The notes under the pieces are model-generated. The model searched no databases and had not been told where the DNA came from. It was given only the letters and a program-made list of their open reading frames with translations. Made by a program: the position numbers and the translations under genes. A DNA stretch of 64,000 nucleotides from Phytopseudomonas dryadis (GTDB lineage Bacteria > Pseudomonadota > Gammaproteobacteria > Pseudomonadales > Pseudomonadaceae), in assembly GCF_004327355.1 (NCBI RefSeq), contig NZ_QJUM01000003.1:62001-126000 (forward strand), written 5' to 3'. Of the stretch, positions 50,174 through 59,504 are shown in pieces (position 1 is the stretch's first letter; every line of letters starts with the position of its first letter).

Positions 50174-50818
50174 TCACCCACGGTACAGTCCGTGGGCATT
50201 GATATAGGCCAGCACCGCGTCGGGCACCAGAAAGCGCACCGACCTGCCGTTCGCCAGCAGCGAACGGATCTGGGTGGCAGACACCGCCAGCGGCGTCTGC
50301 CAGATGAAAGAAATCTGCCCGCCCGGCCCGTTCAGCGCCAGCGGGTCGCTGGCGCTACGGGCCGCCAGCAGGTTGCGCAGCTCCTCGCTCGCCTCGCTGT
50401 CGGCATCGGGACGCTGCAGCACCAGGATATGGCAGTGCTGCAGCAGCTCGTCCCAACGGTGCCAGCCCGGCAGACCGCAAAAGGCATCCCAGCCCAGAAT
50501 CAGAAACAGCTGATCGTGCGCCGCCAGCTCCGCCCGCAACGACTCCAGGGTGTCGATGCTGTAGGACGGTTTTTCGCGCTGCAGCTCGCGATCGTCGACC
50601 TGCAACGGCGGCAGGTCGACGACCGCCTGCTCGACCATGGCCAGGCGATCGAGCGCACCGACCAGCGGCGTTTCGCGGTGCGGCGGCCGCGCGCTGGGGA
50701 TCAGCCGCAACTCGTCCAGCCCCATGAACTCCGCCACTTCCAGGGCGCCGCGCAAATGGCCGATGTGCACCGGATCGAAGGTGCCGCCGAACAGGCCGAT
50801 GCGCTTGGGGTTTGCCAT
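50174..50818 (-). CDS. nadD: Nicotinate-nucleotide adenylyltransferase
   Basis: A 214-residue nucleotidyltransferase that makes deamido-NAD. The ATP-binding motif [11 protein letters not shown] is near the start and the SATQIRS motif near the C-terminus. The ATG at 50818 shares one base with the proA stop (TGATG), so the long open frame continuing upstream belongs to a shadow of proA and is ignored. Confidence 0.95.
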   Translation of the reverse strand: MANPKRIGLFGGTFDPVHIGHLRGALEVAEFMGLDELRLIPSARPPHRETPLVGALDRLAMVEQAVVDLPPLQVDDRELQREKPSYSIDTLESLRAELAAHDQLFLILGWDAFCGLPGWHRWDELLQHCHILVLQRPDADSEASEELRNLLAARSASDPLALNGPGGQISFIWQTPLAVSATQIRSLLANGRSVRFLVPDAVLAYINAHGLYRG

Positions 50819-52083
50819 CAAGTGCGTACGTGACCGTCGCCGAACACCACGTACTTCTCGCTGGTCAGGCCATCCAGGCCGACCGGGCCACGCGCATGCA
50901 GCTTGTCGGTGGAAATGCCGATCTCCGCGCCCAGGCCGTACTCGAAACCGTCGGCGAAACGCGTCGAGGCGTTGACCATCACCGAGCTGGAGTCCACCTC
51001 GGTGAGGAAGCGCCGGGCATCGCTGAAGTTCTCGGTGACGATCGCGTCGGTGTGCTGCGAACCGTAGGTATTGATGTGCTCGATGGCGGCGTCCAGGGAA
51101 TCGACCACGCGGATCGCCAGGATCGGGGCGTTGTACTCGGCGTACCAGTCGTCCTCGCTCGCCTCCAGCACGTCGCCGCCCAGCAGCGCCCGGGTCTGCC
51201 CGTCGCCGCGCAGCTCGACGCCCTTGTCGCGGTAGATGGCGGCCAGCGGCGGCAGCACGCGCGCGGCGATGGCGGCGTGCACCAGCAGGGTTTCCATGGT
51301 GTTGCACGGCGAGTAACGCTGGGTCTTGGCGTTGTCGCAAACGCGGATGGCCTTGTCGATATCGGCCGCCACATCGACATACACGTGGCAGACCCCGTCG
51401 AGGTGCTTGATCACCGGCACCTTGGCCTCGCGGCTGATGCGCTCGATCAGGCCCTTGCCGCCGCGCGGCACGATCACGTCGACGAACTCGGGCAGGGTGA
51501 TCAGCGCGCCGACCGCGGCACGATCGGTGGTCTCCACGACCTGCACCGCACTGGCCGGTAAACCGGCCTCGGCCAGGCCGGCCTGGATGCAGCGGGCGAT
51601 GGCCTGGTTGGAATGGATCGCCTCGGAGCCACCGCGCAGGATGGTGGCGTTGCCCGATTTCAGGCACAGGCTGGCGGCATCGATGGTCACGTTCGGCCGC
51701 GACTCGTAGATGATGCCGATCACGCCCAGCGGCACGCGCATCTTGCCGACCTGAATGCCGGACGGCAGGTAACGCATGCCCTGGATCTCGCCAATCGGAT
51801 CCGGCAGCGTGGCCACCTGGCGCAGGCCCTCGATCATGCTGTCGATCACCTTCGGCGTCAGCGCCAGGCGATCGAGCATGGCCGGCTCCAGGCCATTGTC
51901 GCGGCCGGCGGCCAGATCCAGTTCGTTGGCCGCCACCAGCTCGGCGCGGGCGGCATCCAGCGCCTCGGCAGCCGCCTGCAGGGCACGGTTCTTCTGCGCG
52001 GTACTGGCCCGCGCGAGCACGCGCGAAGCCTCGCGGGCAGCGCGCCCCAGGCGGGTCATGTAGTCAAGCACGGACTCGGTCAT
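50818..52083 (-). CDS. proA: Glutamate-5-semialdehyde dehydrogenase (gamma-glutamyl phosphate reductase)
   Basis: A 421-residue ProA for the second step of proline synthesis. The catalytic Cys is in [34 protein letters not shown] and [10 protein letters not shown] are typical. It is the first gene of the run proA-nadD-rsfS-rlmH-pbpA-rodA-sltB1-rlpA, with a 319-bp non-coding gap upstream. Confidence 0.96.
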   Translation of the reverse strand: MTESVLDYMTRLGRAAREASRVLARASTAQKNRALQAAAEALDAARAELVAANELDLAAGRDNGLEPAMLDRLALTPKVIDSMIEGLRQVATLPDPIGEIQGMRYLPSGIQVGKMRVPLGVIGIIYESRPNVTIDAASLCLKSGNATILRGGSEAIHSNQAIARCIQAGLAEAGLPASAVQVVETTDRAAVGALITLPEFVDVIVPRGGKGLIERISREAKVPVIKHLDGVCHVYVDVAADIDKAIRVCDNAKTQRYSPCNTMETLLVHAAIAARVLPPLAAIYRDKGVELRGDGQTRALLGGDVLEASEDDWYAEYNAPILAIRVVDSLDAAIEHINTYGSQHTDAIVTENFSDARRFLTEVDSSSVMVNASTRFADGFEYGLGAEIGISTDKLHARGPVGLDGLTSEKYVVFGDGHVRT

Positions 52084-52402
52084 GGCAACTCAGGTCTGGC
52101 AGTTGGAAAAAGTTGTTGATTATAGCCGTCATGCCGCGCCACGCCCAGCGGCGCCGGGCAGAAGGTCATATTCGTTTTACAAGCCTCCTTTCGATAGCAG
52201 CTTCGAGCAAGAGCGCTGAAGGCTGAAAGCGGGACGATTGATCGCATCTGTTTTTCGTTCAGCGTTCAGCCTCCAGCGCTGTTATCGCTAAAATTCGACA
52301 TGCCTCGTTGCTATGATCCCCCGCCATGCCTGCCGCGGAGGAAACCGATCCTCTCGACCGACGGTCGAAGCCTGCGTTCTCTCGTCTGAAGGATGTCCAT
52401 CC
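52084..52402. repeat. Divergent gap with inverted repeat
   Basis: The 319 bp between proA and the DedA-PAP2 gene. An inverted repeat at 52212-52280 (AGCGCTGAAGGCTGAAAGC against TTCAGCCTCCAGCGCT) has relatives at 53751-53825 and 63658-63749. AT-rich DNA (52110-52130) near proA may hold its promoter. No gene is seen. Confidence 0.65.
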
Positions 52403-53719
52403 ATGGGCCAGTGGCTCGACAGTCTCACCACCTGGCTCGCGGGCAACCCGCAGTGGCTGGGCCTGGCGATCTTCGTCATCGCCTGCATCGAATGCCTGGC
52501 CATCGCCGGCATCATCGTTCCCGGTACCGTACTGCTGTTCGCCGTCGGCGTGATGGCCGGCAACGGCGTCCTGAGCCTGTGGGAAACCCTGGCGCTGGCC
52601 TATTTCGGCGGCCTGCTCGGCGACGCCCTGTCCTACGGGCTGGGGCGCTACTTCCACCAGGACATCCGCCGCCTGCCGGGGTTGCGCAGCCATCCGCAAT
52701 GGCTGAACGGCGCGGAAAGCTACTTCCGCCGCTATGGCGTCGCCAGCCTGCTGCTCGGCCGCTATATCGGTCCGTTGCGGCCGATGCTGCCCATGGTCGC
52801 CGGCATGCTGAGCATGCCCGTGGGCCGCTTCATCCTCGTCAGCCTGCTGGCGGCTGCCGGCTGGTCGCTGGCCTACCTGTTGCCCGGCTGGGCCACTGGC
52901 GCGGCCCTGCGCCTGCCCCTGCCACCGGGCTTCTGGCCACAGGCCGCGGCAGTCGCCGGCGGGCTGGCGATCCTGTTGCTGCTCAGCGTGCAGAGCAGCC
53001 TGCGCGAACAGCGCAGCGCCAGCCTGATCGCCGCCGGCCTCAGCCTGCTGCTGTTGCTCGGCCTGTTCATCGGCTGGCCGCACCTGGGTCAGCTCGACCA
53101 GGGCTTGCTGGCGCTGATCCAGGAACAGCGCAACCCGCAGTTCGACCACCTGGTGATACTGGTCACCCACTTCGGCGATTTCGACACCCAGCTGGCGGTC
53201 GCCATCCTGCTCTGCCTGCTGCTGCTCGCCACACGCCAGTGGCAGGCGCTGCTGTTCGCCGGCGGCGCCCTGCTCAGCACCGCCCTGGCCAATGGCGCGC
53301 TCAAGGGCCTGTTCGAACGCAGCCGTCCGGAGGTGCTGCTCGAGCCGCTGAGCAGCTTCAGCTTCCCCAGCGGCCACAGCTCGGCCTCGTTCGCCTTCTT
53401 CCTGACGCTGGCGGTGCTCGCCGGCCGCGGGCAACCCGCGCGCCTGCGCCTGACCTGGCTGCTGCTGGGCAGCCTGCCGGCGCTGAGTATCGCCCTGTCG
53501 CGGGTCTACCTGGGCGTGCACTGGCCGAGCGACATCATCGCCGGCGCCCTGCTGGCCTGCGGCCTGTGCGCCCTGAGCCTGGCCCTGCTGCAACGGCAAG
53601 CGCCATTGCCGGCGCTGCCGGCCCGGGTCTGGTGGCTGATCGTACCGACCTGCCTGCTATTGCTCAGCAGCCTGGCACTGTGGAAGGTCTCGACGGGGCT
53701 ACAGATATACCGGTATTAA
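52403..53719 (+). CDS. DedA (SNARE-associated) - PAP2 phosphatase fusion protein
   Basis: A 438-residue membrane protein. Residues 1 to about 190 form a DedA/VTT domain (IVPGTVLLFAVGVMAG, GLLGDALSYGLGRYF, GRYIGPLRPMLPMVAGM). The C-terminal half is a PAP2 acid-phosphatase domain with K-X6-RP (KGLFERSRP), PSGH (SFPSGHSSAS) and SR-X5-H-X3-D (SRVYLGVHWPSD). DedA proteins translocate lipid carriers and PAP2 enzymes dephosphorylate lipids, so the fusion may recycle undecaprenyl or phosphatidate-type lipids. The ATG at 52403 fits the conserved N-terminus. Confidence 0.9.
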   Translation: MGQWLDSLTTWLAGNPQWLGLAIFVIACIECLAIAGIIVPGTVLLFAVGVMAGNGVLSLWETLALAYFGGLLGDALSYGLGRYFHQDIRRLPGLRSHPQWLNGAESYFRRYGVASLLLGRYIGPLRPMLPMVAGMLSMPVGRFILVSLLAAAGWSLAYLLPGWATGAALRLPLPPGFWPQAAAVAGGLAILLLLSVQSSLREQRSASLIAAGLSLLLLLGLFIGWPHLGQLDQGLLALIQEQRNPQFDHLVILVTHFGDFDTQLAVAILLCLLLLATRQWQALLFAGGALLSTALANGALKGLFERSRPEVLLEPLSSFSFPSGHSSASFAFFLTLAVLAGRGQPARLRLTWLLLGSLPALSIALSRVYLGVHWPSDIIAGALLACGLCALSLALLQRQAPLPALPARVWWLIVPTCLLLLSSLALWKVSTGLQIYRY

Positions 53720-53750
53720 AGGCGAAAGCGGCCTTCGGCCTTCGATCAAA

Positions 53751-53825
53751 AACGCTTGAGGCTGGAAAGCTGGACGAAAGAGCCCATGGGGTTTGCTTGT
53801 CGTTCAGCCTCCAGCCTCTAGCGCT
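53751..53825. repeat. Inverted repeat at a convergent junction
   Basis: GAGGCTGGAAAGCTGGACGA on the left pairs imperfectly with TCGTTCAGCCTCCAGCCTC on the right. Same family as 52212-52280 and 63658-63749. Lying between two convergent genes, it may be a bidirectional terminator. Confidence 0.7.
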
Positions 53826-53840
53826 CCTATCGGCCGTCCG

Positions 53841-54428
53841 CTAGGGCGTATCGCCCTGCAGCCGCTCGACCAGGTCCTGCACCATGGCCAGCCGCTCCCG
53901 GGCGGTCTGCAGGGCCAGCAGGCGGATCTTCTGTTCGGCGCTGAACGGCAGCAGATAGCCCAGCTTGTTGGCCAGTTCGCTCTGGCCTTCGGCCCCGGCG
54001 CCCATGTCCAGGCTGGCGACCATCGGGTGCTCGGCCAGGGCGGCGAGCAGCGCCAGCAGGTCGGCGTGCTCTTCGGCCAGCGGCTGGCGCGGCTCGTCGT
54101 CCAGCCAGTGGATCTGCGCCACGGTCAGGCGATCCGGCAGCACCTGCGCCTGGGCCACGCGAAACCGCCGGCCGCCCTGCACGCGAATGCCCAGCAGGCC
54201 ATTGGGGCGCTGCTGGAAATCGCGGATCAGCGCTTCGCAGCCGACCTGGGCGATGCGCTCGGCGGCCTCGCCGACTTCCTGCCCCTCGACGATGCACACC
54301 ACGCCGAAGCCCTCGCCCTGCTTCATGCAGCGACTGATCATGTCCAGGTAGCGGGCCTCGAAGATCTGCAGGTCCAGCACGCAGCCGGGGAACAGCACGG
54401 TATGCAGGGGAAACAGGGGCAGGTTCAT
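53841..54428 (-). CDS. LON substrate-binding domain protein
   Basis: A 195-residue protein that is only a LON N-terminal (LON_substr_bdg) domain: it starts MNLPLFPLHTVLFPGCVLDLQIFEARY and has no ATPase or protease part. Stand-alone versions are common in proteobacteria and their role is unknown. It starts 10 bp after lrgB. Confidence 0.9.
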   Translation of the reverse strand: MNLPLFPLHTVLFPGCVLDLQIFEARYLDMISRCMKQGEGFGVVCIVEGQEVGEAAERIAQVGCEALIRDFQQRPNGLLGIRVQGGRRFRVAQAQVLPDRLTVAQIHWLDDEPRQPLAEEHADLLALLAALAEHPMVASLDMGAGAEGQSELANKLGYLLPFSAEQKIRLLALQTARERLAMVQDLVERLQGDTP

Positions 54429-54438
54429 GGCACCCTCC

Positions 54439-55155
54439 TCAGCTCAGTATGACAACGGCCAGCGGCAGCAGCACCGCGGTGAACACGCCCATGAGGCTCA
54501 TGGCCAGCGCGGCGAAGGCGCCACATTCCTCGCTTTCCTGCATGGCCCGCGAGGTGCCGACCGCGTGCGCGGTCATGCCCAGCGCCATGCCCAGCGCCGC
54601 AGGGTGGCGCACCCCGCAGCCGCGTAGCAAGGAGGGGCCGATGATCGCCCCCAGCACCCCGGTGATCATCACGAATACCGCGGCCAGGGCGGCCAGGCCA
54701 CCGATCTGGCTGGCCACCAGCATGGCGATGGGCGAGGTCACCGACTTGGGCGCCATGCTCATCAGCATGCTGTGTTCGGCGCCGAATGCCCAGGCCAGCG
54801 CCACGCCCAGCACGGTGGCCACCACCCCGGCGATCAGCAGGGTCAACAGCGTGGGCCAGAATACCTGGCGAATGCGCCGCAGGTTGAGGTACAGCGGTAC
54901 CGCCAGGGCCACGGTGGCCGGCCCGAGAAACACCGTCAGCGCCTCGGCGCCGCTCTGGTATTGGTCGAAGCTCAGGCCGCACAGCAGCAGGATGCCGATG
55001 ACCGTCAGCGTGGACACCAGCACCGGCTGCAGAAATACCCAGCGGGTTTTCTCGTAGACGGCGATGGCCAACTGGTAGGCTCCCAGGGTGACGCCCGCCG
55101 CGAACAGCGCATGATGGGTGACCGCCATCCAGGCCCCATGCCAGTCGAGCATCAT
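54439..55155 (-). CDS. lrgB: LrgB/CidB-family membrane protein
   Basis: A 238-residue protein with about seven hydrophobic helices. PKSVTSPIAMLVASQIGG and GMALGMTAHAVGTSRAMQ are the family hallmarks. LrgB proteins work with LrgA in control of murein hydrolase activity, autolysis or metabolite (pyruvate) transport. The first ATG at 55155 overlaps the lrgA stop as ATGA. Confidence 0.93.
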   Translation of the reverse strand: MMLDWHGAWMAVTHHALFAAGVTLGAYQLAIAVYEKTRWVFLQPVLVSTLTVIGILLLCGLSFDQYQSGAEALTVFLGPATVALAVPLYLNLRRIRQVFWPTLLTLLIAGVVATVLGVALAWAFGAEHSMLMSMAPKSVTSPIAMLVASQIGGLAALAAVFVMITGVLGAIIGPSLLRGCGVRHPAALGMALGMTAHAVGTSRAMQESEECGAFAALAMSLMGVFTAVLLPLAVVILS

Positions 55156-55514
55156 CCTTCCTCCCGCTGGCGCGCCTGGCGCTCGATCAGCTTCTGCATC
55201 ATCCAGCCGGCGAACACCAGCGACAGGATCAGCGACAGCACCAGAGCGCCGATCACCGCCCAGAAGTCGGCGACGATCGCCTCGGCATAGGCCATCACCC
55301 CCACGGCCGGCGGCACCAGCAGCAGCGGCAGGTACTTGAGCAGGCTGCTGGCGGCGAGCTGCAGCGGCTCGTCGACCTGGCCGCGCAGCAGCAGGAACGC
55401 CACCAGCAGCACCATGCCGAGAATCGGCCCCGGCAGCACCGGCAGGAACAGCGCATTGATGGCCGTGCCGAGCAATTGGCACAGCACCAGCCAGAACAGC
55501 CCGCGAAGCAGCAT
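55152..55514 (-). CDS. lrgA: LrgA/CidA-family holin-like protein
   Basis: A 120-residue membrane protein with four hydrophobic helices and the LPGPILGMVLLVAFLL and FVPPAVGVM-like (LLVPPAVGVMAY) motifs. It is a holin-like partner of LrgB. AGGAGGGGG precedes the start. The pair forms a two-gene operon followed by the LON-domain gene. Confidence 0.92.
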   Translation of the reverse strand: MLLRGLFWLVLCQLLGTAINALFLPVLPGPILGMVLLVAFLLLRGQVDEPLQLAASSLLKYLPLLLVPPAVGVMAYAEAIVADFWAVIGALVLSLILSLVFAGWMMQKLIERQARQREEG

Positions 55515-55733
55515 GCTTACCCCCTCCTGAAAACGTCATGCGGCGGCCCACCGCAAAAGCCGCCATTATAGGCAGGCAATGCGCCGCGCTTAACAGCCGG
55601 GCGGCGGCATCGTCCTGATGATCCGCCATTCAGCCCACGCCGCCGGCTTGACCACTGGCCAACCGCGTGCTGATCTGCAGGCAGCAATGGATTCGCACAA
55701 CAAGTACAACAACCGTGTCCGCGAGGAACCCGC

Positions 55734-56189
55734 ATGACCTCAGTACCCGTAGCGCAACTGAAAGACTTCATCGGCAAGGAACTGGGCCATTCCGCGTGGC
55801 TGACCATCGACCAGAGCCGCGTCGACCGCTTCGCCGATTGCACCGGCGACCATCAGTTCATCCATGTCGACCCGGAGCGCGCCAGGCAGACGCCCTTCGG
55901 CGGCACCATCGCCCACGGCTTCCTCTCGCTGTCGCTGATACCGATGCTGATGGAAGGCCTGATGATCATGCCCGAGGGCCTGAAGATGGTGGTCAACTAC
56001 GGCCTGGACAGCGTGCGCTTCATCCAGCCGGTGAGGGTCGGCGTCCGGGTGCGGCTGGCGCTGAGCCTGGTCGACGCCTACGAGAAGAATCCCGGCCAGT
56101 GGCTGCTCAAGGGCAGGGCCGTGCTGCAAATCGAGGGCCAGGAAAAACCCGCCTACGTCGCCGAGCCCCTGACCCTCTGCTTCGCCTGA
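55734..56189 (+). CDS. MaoC-like (R)-specific enoyl-CoA hydratase
   Basis: A 151-residue single hot-dog domain with the hydratase motif D-X4-H (GDHQFIHVDPERA) and GGTIAHGFLSLSLIP. Such enzymes hydrate trans-2-enoyl-CoA to the (R)-3-hydroxyacyl-CoA. A GAGGAA site precedes the ATG. The substrate length cannot be predicted. It is followed 74 bp later by the MORN/C13 gene. Confidence 0.9.
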   Translation: MTSVPVAQLKDFIGKELGHSAWLTIDQSRVDRFADCTGDHQFIHVDPERARQTPFGGTIAHGFLSLSLIPMLMEGLMIMPEGLKMVVNYGLDSVRFIQPVRVGVRVRLALSLVDAYEKNPGQWLLKGRAVLQIEGQEKPAYVAEPLTLCFA

Positions 56190-56263
56190 AAGCACCCGGG
56201 CAAGCGCAGCAGGGTGGTTTGCGGCATACTCCGGTCGACGTTTTTCCGACCGGGACGCCTGTC

Positions 56264-57910
56264 ATGCGCCACCTCTTGCCCCTGGCTCCCCTGAGCCTTG
56301 CCCTGCTCCTCGCGGCCTGCGGTCACGGCGAACCGCTGCTGCCGGCGGATGCCGTCCTGCCCGACGGTTCGCGCTACCGCGGCGAGGTGGTGGATGGCCT
56401 GCTGCAGGGCCGGGGCCGTCTCGACCATGCCGATGGCAGCTGGTTCTCCGGGACCTTCAAGGATGGCCAGCGCGACGGTCAGGGCGAGTGGCGGGGCGCC
56501 AATGGCGAGCACTATGTCGGCGGCTTCGCCGACGGCAGCTTCTCGGGCGAAGGCACCCTGAGCCAGGCCGGCCAGGTCTATCGCGGCGAGTTCCGCAAGG
56601 GCCGTTTCCACGGCCTGGGCCAGCTGGAGCAAGCCGACGGCAGCAGTTTCCATGGGCGCTTCGTGCGTGGCCTGCCCGACGGCCAGGGGGTGCGCGAAGA
56701 CGAATACGGCAACCAGCTCTCCGGCACCTTCGTCGCCGGCCAGCTCAAGGGCGCCGGCAGTTACCGCAACAGCGACGGCGATCTGTACGACGGCGAGCTG
56801 CAAGGCAGCCTGTTCCATGGCAAGGGCCGTTTCCAGAGCGCCGCCGGCGATGTCTGGAGCGGCACCTTCGTCGGCGGCGCGCTGACCGGCCAGGGCCAGT
56901 TCCACGGCAGCGACGGCAGCCATTACCGCGGCCAGTTCCGCGACTGGCGCTACCAGGGCGAAGGCCGCCTGGCCCAGGCCGACGGCAGCGTCTACCAGGG
57001 GCGCTTCGCCAATGGCCAGTTCAATGGCGCGGGCAGCCTGACGCTGGCCGACGGTACGCGGCAACAGGGCACCTGGCTGCGCGGCCTGCGCGTCAGGGAC
57101 GAACAGGGCAACGCCCTGCCCGATCCCCTGGAAATCGGCCTGCTGCAACAGGGTCGGCTGCTCGAGCAGGCCATCGCCGCCCTGCCGCTCTCGACGCCCC
57201 GGGTCGAGCTCTACGCCCTGACCCTGGCCGGCGACGGCAAGCAGAGCGTGTTCCTGCGCGAAGCCGACTACGTCGCCGAACTGCTCGGCGAGCGCTTCGC
57301 CGCCCATGGCCGCATCACCCTGGCCAACCACCGCGACCATCTCGCCGACCGCCCCCTGGCCACCCGGGAAAACCTCGGCCGGGCGCTGCAGGCCCTGGCC
57401 GACCGCAGCGGCCCGGAGGACCTGATCTTCCTCTACCTGACCAGCCACGGCTCGCGCGGGCACGAACTGAATCTGGATCAACCGCGCCTGCAACTGTCCG
57501 ACCTGCCGGCCAGCGAACTGGCACGGCTGCTGCAACCGCTGGGCGACCGACACAAGGTCGTGGTGATCTCGGCCTGCTACTCCGGCGGTTTCATTCCCGC
57601 GCTGAAGGACGACAAGACCCTGCTGATGACCGCCGCGCGCGCGGATCGGGTCTCGTTCGGCTGCTCCGAGGAAAACGACTTCACCTACTTCGGCCGCGCC
57701 CTGTTCGCCGAAGCCCTGAACCAGACGGACGACCTGCAGCACGCCTTCGACCTGGCCAGCCAACGGGTCGCCGAACGCGAACTGGAGGACGGTTTCGAAG
57801 CCTCCGAGCCGCAGATCTGGGCGCCGCCGGCCGTACTGAGGCAGTGGAACACGCTGCGCAGGGAACAGGCTGACGCGGCCCTGAACGATCGATCGGACGC
57901 AGCCCTCTAA
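56264..57910 (+). CDS. Lipoprotein with MORN repeats and C13-family (legumain/caspase-like) peptidase domain
   Basis: A 548-residue lipoprotein: signal peptide with lipobox LLLAAC near residue 19, then about nine or ten MORN repeats ([32 protein letters not shown] and so on) up to about residue 265. The C-terminal half (about 300-525) has a caspase-fold dyad: His in [10 protein letters not shown] and Cys in [11 protein letters not shown], as in peptidase C13. The LVSF-like ending [18 protein letters not shown] is typical of bacterial C13 members. Substrate and trigger are unknown. It is probably anchored in the outer membrane. Start chosen at the ATG before the signal peptide. Confidence 0.88.
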   Translation: MRHLLPLAPLSLALLLAACGHGEPLLPADAVLPDGSRYRGEVVDGLLQGRGRLDHADGSWFSGTFKDGQRDGQGEWRGANGEHYVGGFADGSFSGEGTLSQAGQVYRGEFRKGRFHGLGQLEQADGSSFHGRFVRGLPDGQGVREDEYGNQLSGTFVAGQLKGAGSYRNSDGDLYDGELQGSLFHGKGRFQSAAGDVWSGTFVGGALTGQGQFHGSDGSHYRGQFRDWRYQGEGRLAQADGSVYQGRFANGQFNGAGSLTLADGTRQQGTWLRGLRVRDEQGNALPDPLEIGLLQQGRLLEQAIAALPLSTPRVELYALTLAGDGKQSVFLREADYVAELLGERFAAHGRITLANHRDHLADRPLATRENLGRALQALADRSGPEDLIFLYLTSHGSRGHELNLDQPRLQLSDLPASELARLLQPLGDRHKVVVISACYSGGFIPALKDDKTLLMTAARADRVSFGCSEENDFTYFGRALFAEALNQTDDLQHAFDLASQRVAERELEDGFEASEPQIWAPPAVLRQWNTLRREQADAALNDRSDAAL

Positions 57911-57968
57911 TAAACCGACGGACGACGAAGCCAGCGGCAATCCATCGAACAGCAGTCGAGGAACGAGC

Positions 57969-58610
57969 ATGTATCTGACACCCCAGCATATCCTTCTGGC
58001 AGGTGCCTCCGGCATGACCGGCGAACACCTGCTCGATCGCCTGCTCAACGAGCCCACCGTCGAGCGCGTGCTGGCGCCCAGTCGCCAGCCCCTGGCCGAA
58101 CACCTGCATCTGGAAAATCCGGTGGGCGAGCTGCTCGAACTGCTGCCGCGGCTCAATGGCCCGATCGACACCGCCTTCTGCTGCCTGGGCAGCACCATCA
58201 GGCAGGCCGGCTCGCAGGCGGCCTTCCGCACGGTCGACCATGATCTGGTGCTGGCCTTCGCCCAGCGCGCTCGGGAGCTGGGCGCACGCCATCTGCTGGT
58301 GGTCAGCGCCATCGGCGCCAACCCGGGCTCATCGGTGTTCTACAACCGGGTCAAGGGCGAAACAGAGGAAGCGCTCAAGGCCCAGGACTGGCCGCAACTG
58401 ACCCTGGCCCGCCCTTCCCTGCTGCTCGGCCCGCGCAACGAGTTCCGCCTGGGCGAACGCCTGGCCGCCCCCTTCATGCGCTGGCTGCCGGGCAGGCACC
58501 GCGCCATCGAGGTCACCGCCCTGGCCCGCGCGCTCTGGCGCCTGGCCCTGGAAGAGGACAAGGGCGTGCGTATCGTCGAATCGGACGAACTCCGCCGCCT
58601 GGGCCGCTGA
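57969..58610 (+). CDS. NAD(P)-binding oxidoreductase (atypical SDR, HTATIP2-like)
   Basis: A 213-residue Rossmann protein. The nucleotide motif is [15 protein letters not shown], followed by [50 protein letters not shown] and [18 protein letters not shown], which match the SDR subfamily related to HTATIP2/TIP30. It is only a binding or reductase fold; the reaction is unknown. GAGGA precedes the ATG. It follows the C13 gene and converges with bfiR. Confidence 0.85.
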   Translation: MYLTPQHILLAGASGMTGEHLLDRLLNEPTVERVLAPSRQPLAEHLHLENPVGELLELLPRLNGPIDTAFCCLGSTIRQAGSQAAFRTVDHDLVLAFAQRARELGARHLLVVSAIGANPGSSVFYNRVKGETEEALKAQDWPQLTLARPSLLLGPRNEFRLGERLAAPFMRWLPGRHRAIEVTALARALWRLALEEDKGVRIVESDELRRLGR

Positions 58611-58676
58611 TCCAGGCTCGTCACATGCGCACTGCAATACGATATCCAAGTCTCGCCCGGGCGTAGCCGCACCCCG

Positions 58677-58752
58677 GCGGCGAATAGGGGGCATGACGCG
58701 ATTTCGCGGCGGGGCTGCAAACGCATCGCCCCGAGGTCGGGGCTCCTACACT
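58677..58752. repeat. Palindromic repeat at a convergent junction
   Basis: An imperfect palindrome (GCGGCGGGGCTGCAAACGC facing GCCCCGAGGTCGGGGCTCC) related to the GGAGCCGCGACC type repeats seen at 31521-31549. It lies between convergent genes. Confidence 0.55.
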
Positions 58753-58795
58753 CGCCGGCACGTGGGAAACCGCGGACGGCTCCTATGCTCGCCGT

Positions 58796-59437
58796 TCAGC
58801 CGCCGCGCGGGTCGAGCGGATCGATCATCCCGGCGACGATGGCCATGCCCACCAGATCGGCGAGGCGTTCGGCCTGCATGCGCTTCATCACCCGCGCCCG
58901 ATACAGGTCGACGGTCTTCACGCTGATCGCCAGTTGCTCGGCGATTTCGCGGTTGGTGTAGCCCTGCACCAGCGGCAGCAACACGTCACGCTCGCGCGGG
59001 GTGAGGCTGGCCAGGCGTTCCTGCAACTGGCTGTAGCCGCTGCTGCCGGAGCGCCTGGCGTCGATGCTGCTGAGCGCCTGCTGCACGCTGTCGAGCAGCA
59101 GTTGCTCGTTGTAGGGCTTTTCGATGAAGTCGCGGGCGCCGGCCTTGAACGCCCGCACCACGATCGGCACGTCGGCATGGCCGCTGACGAAGATCACCGG
59201 CAGGTCGAGGCCGCGGGCACGCATTTCCTCCTGCACGTTCAGCCCGCCCATGCCGGGCATGCGCACGTCGAGCAGCACGCAGGCGTTGAGGCTGGCGTCG
59301 CAGGCCTCGAGAAAGGCACGGCCGCTGGTGAAGGGCACGGCCTTGAGACCGACCGATTCGAACAGCCAGACGGTCGAGTCGAGCATGCCCTGGTCGTCGT
59401 CGACCACATAGACCAGTTGTTGCTGTTGCAGGGTCAT
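58796..59437 (-). CDS. bfiR: FixJ/LuxR-family response regulator (BfiR-like)
   Basis: A 213-residue regulator. Receiver domain: Asp13-Asp15 acidic pocket, phospho-acceptor Asp57 (VLLDVRMPGMGG), Lys107-region FIEKPYNEQ. C-terminal LuxR-type HTH: LTPRERDVLLPLVQGYTNREIAEQLAISVKTVDLYRARVMKRM. It is 67 bp downstream of its sensor kinase. The gene trio kinase, regulator and acyl-CoA synthetase resembles P. aeruginosa PA4197/PA4196/PA4198 (BfiS/BfiR), as I recall it, which controls early biofilm steps; the name is by analogy. Confidence 0.75.
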   Translation of the reverse strand: MTLQQQQLVYVVDDDQGMLDSTVWLFESVGLKAVPFTSGRAFLEACDASLNACVLLDVRMPGMGGLNVQEEMRARGLDLPVIFVSGHADVPIVVRAFKAGARDFIEKPYNEQLLLDSVQQALSSIDARRSGSSGYSQLQERLASLTPRERDVLLPLVQGYTNREIAEQLAISVKTVDLYRARVMKRMQAERLADLVGMAIVAGMIDPLDPRGG

Positions 59438-59504
59438 CCGTTATTCCTCTTATTGTTTTCCGCGGCCCCTGGCAGGCGGCCGCCGCCGCTGCCAGGGGCC
59501 TGTC

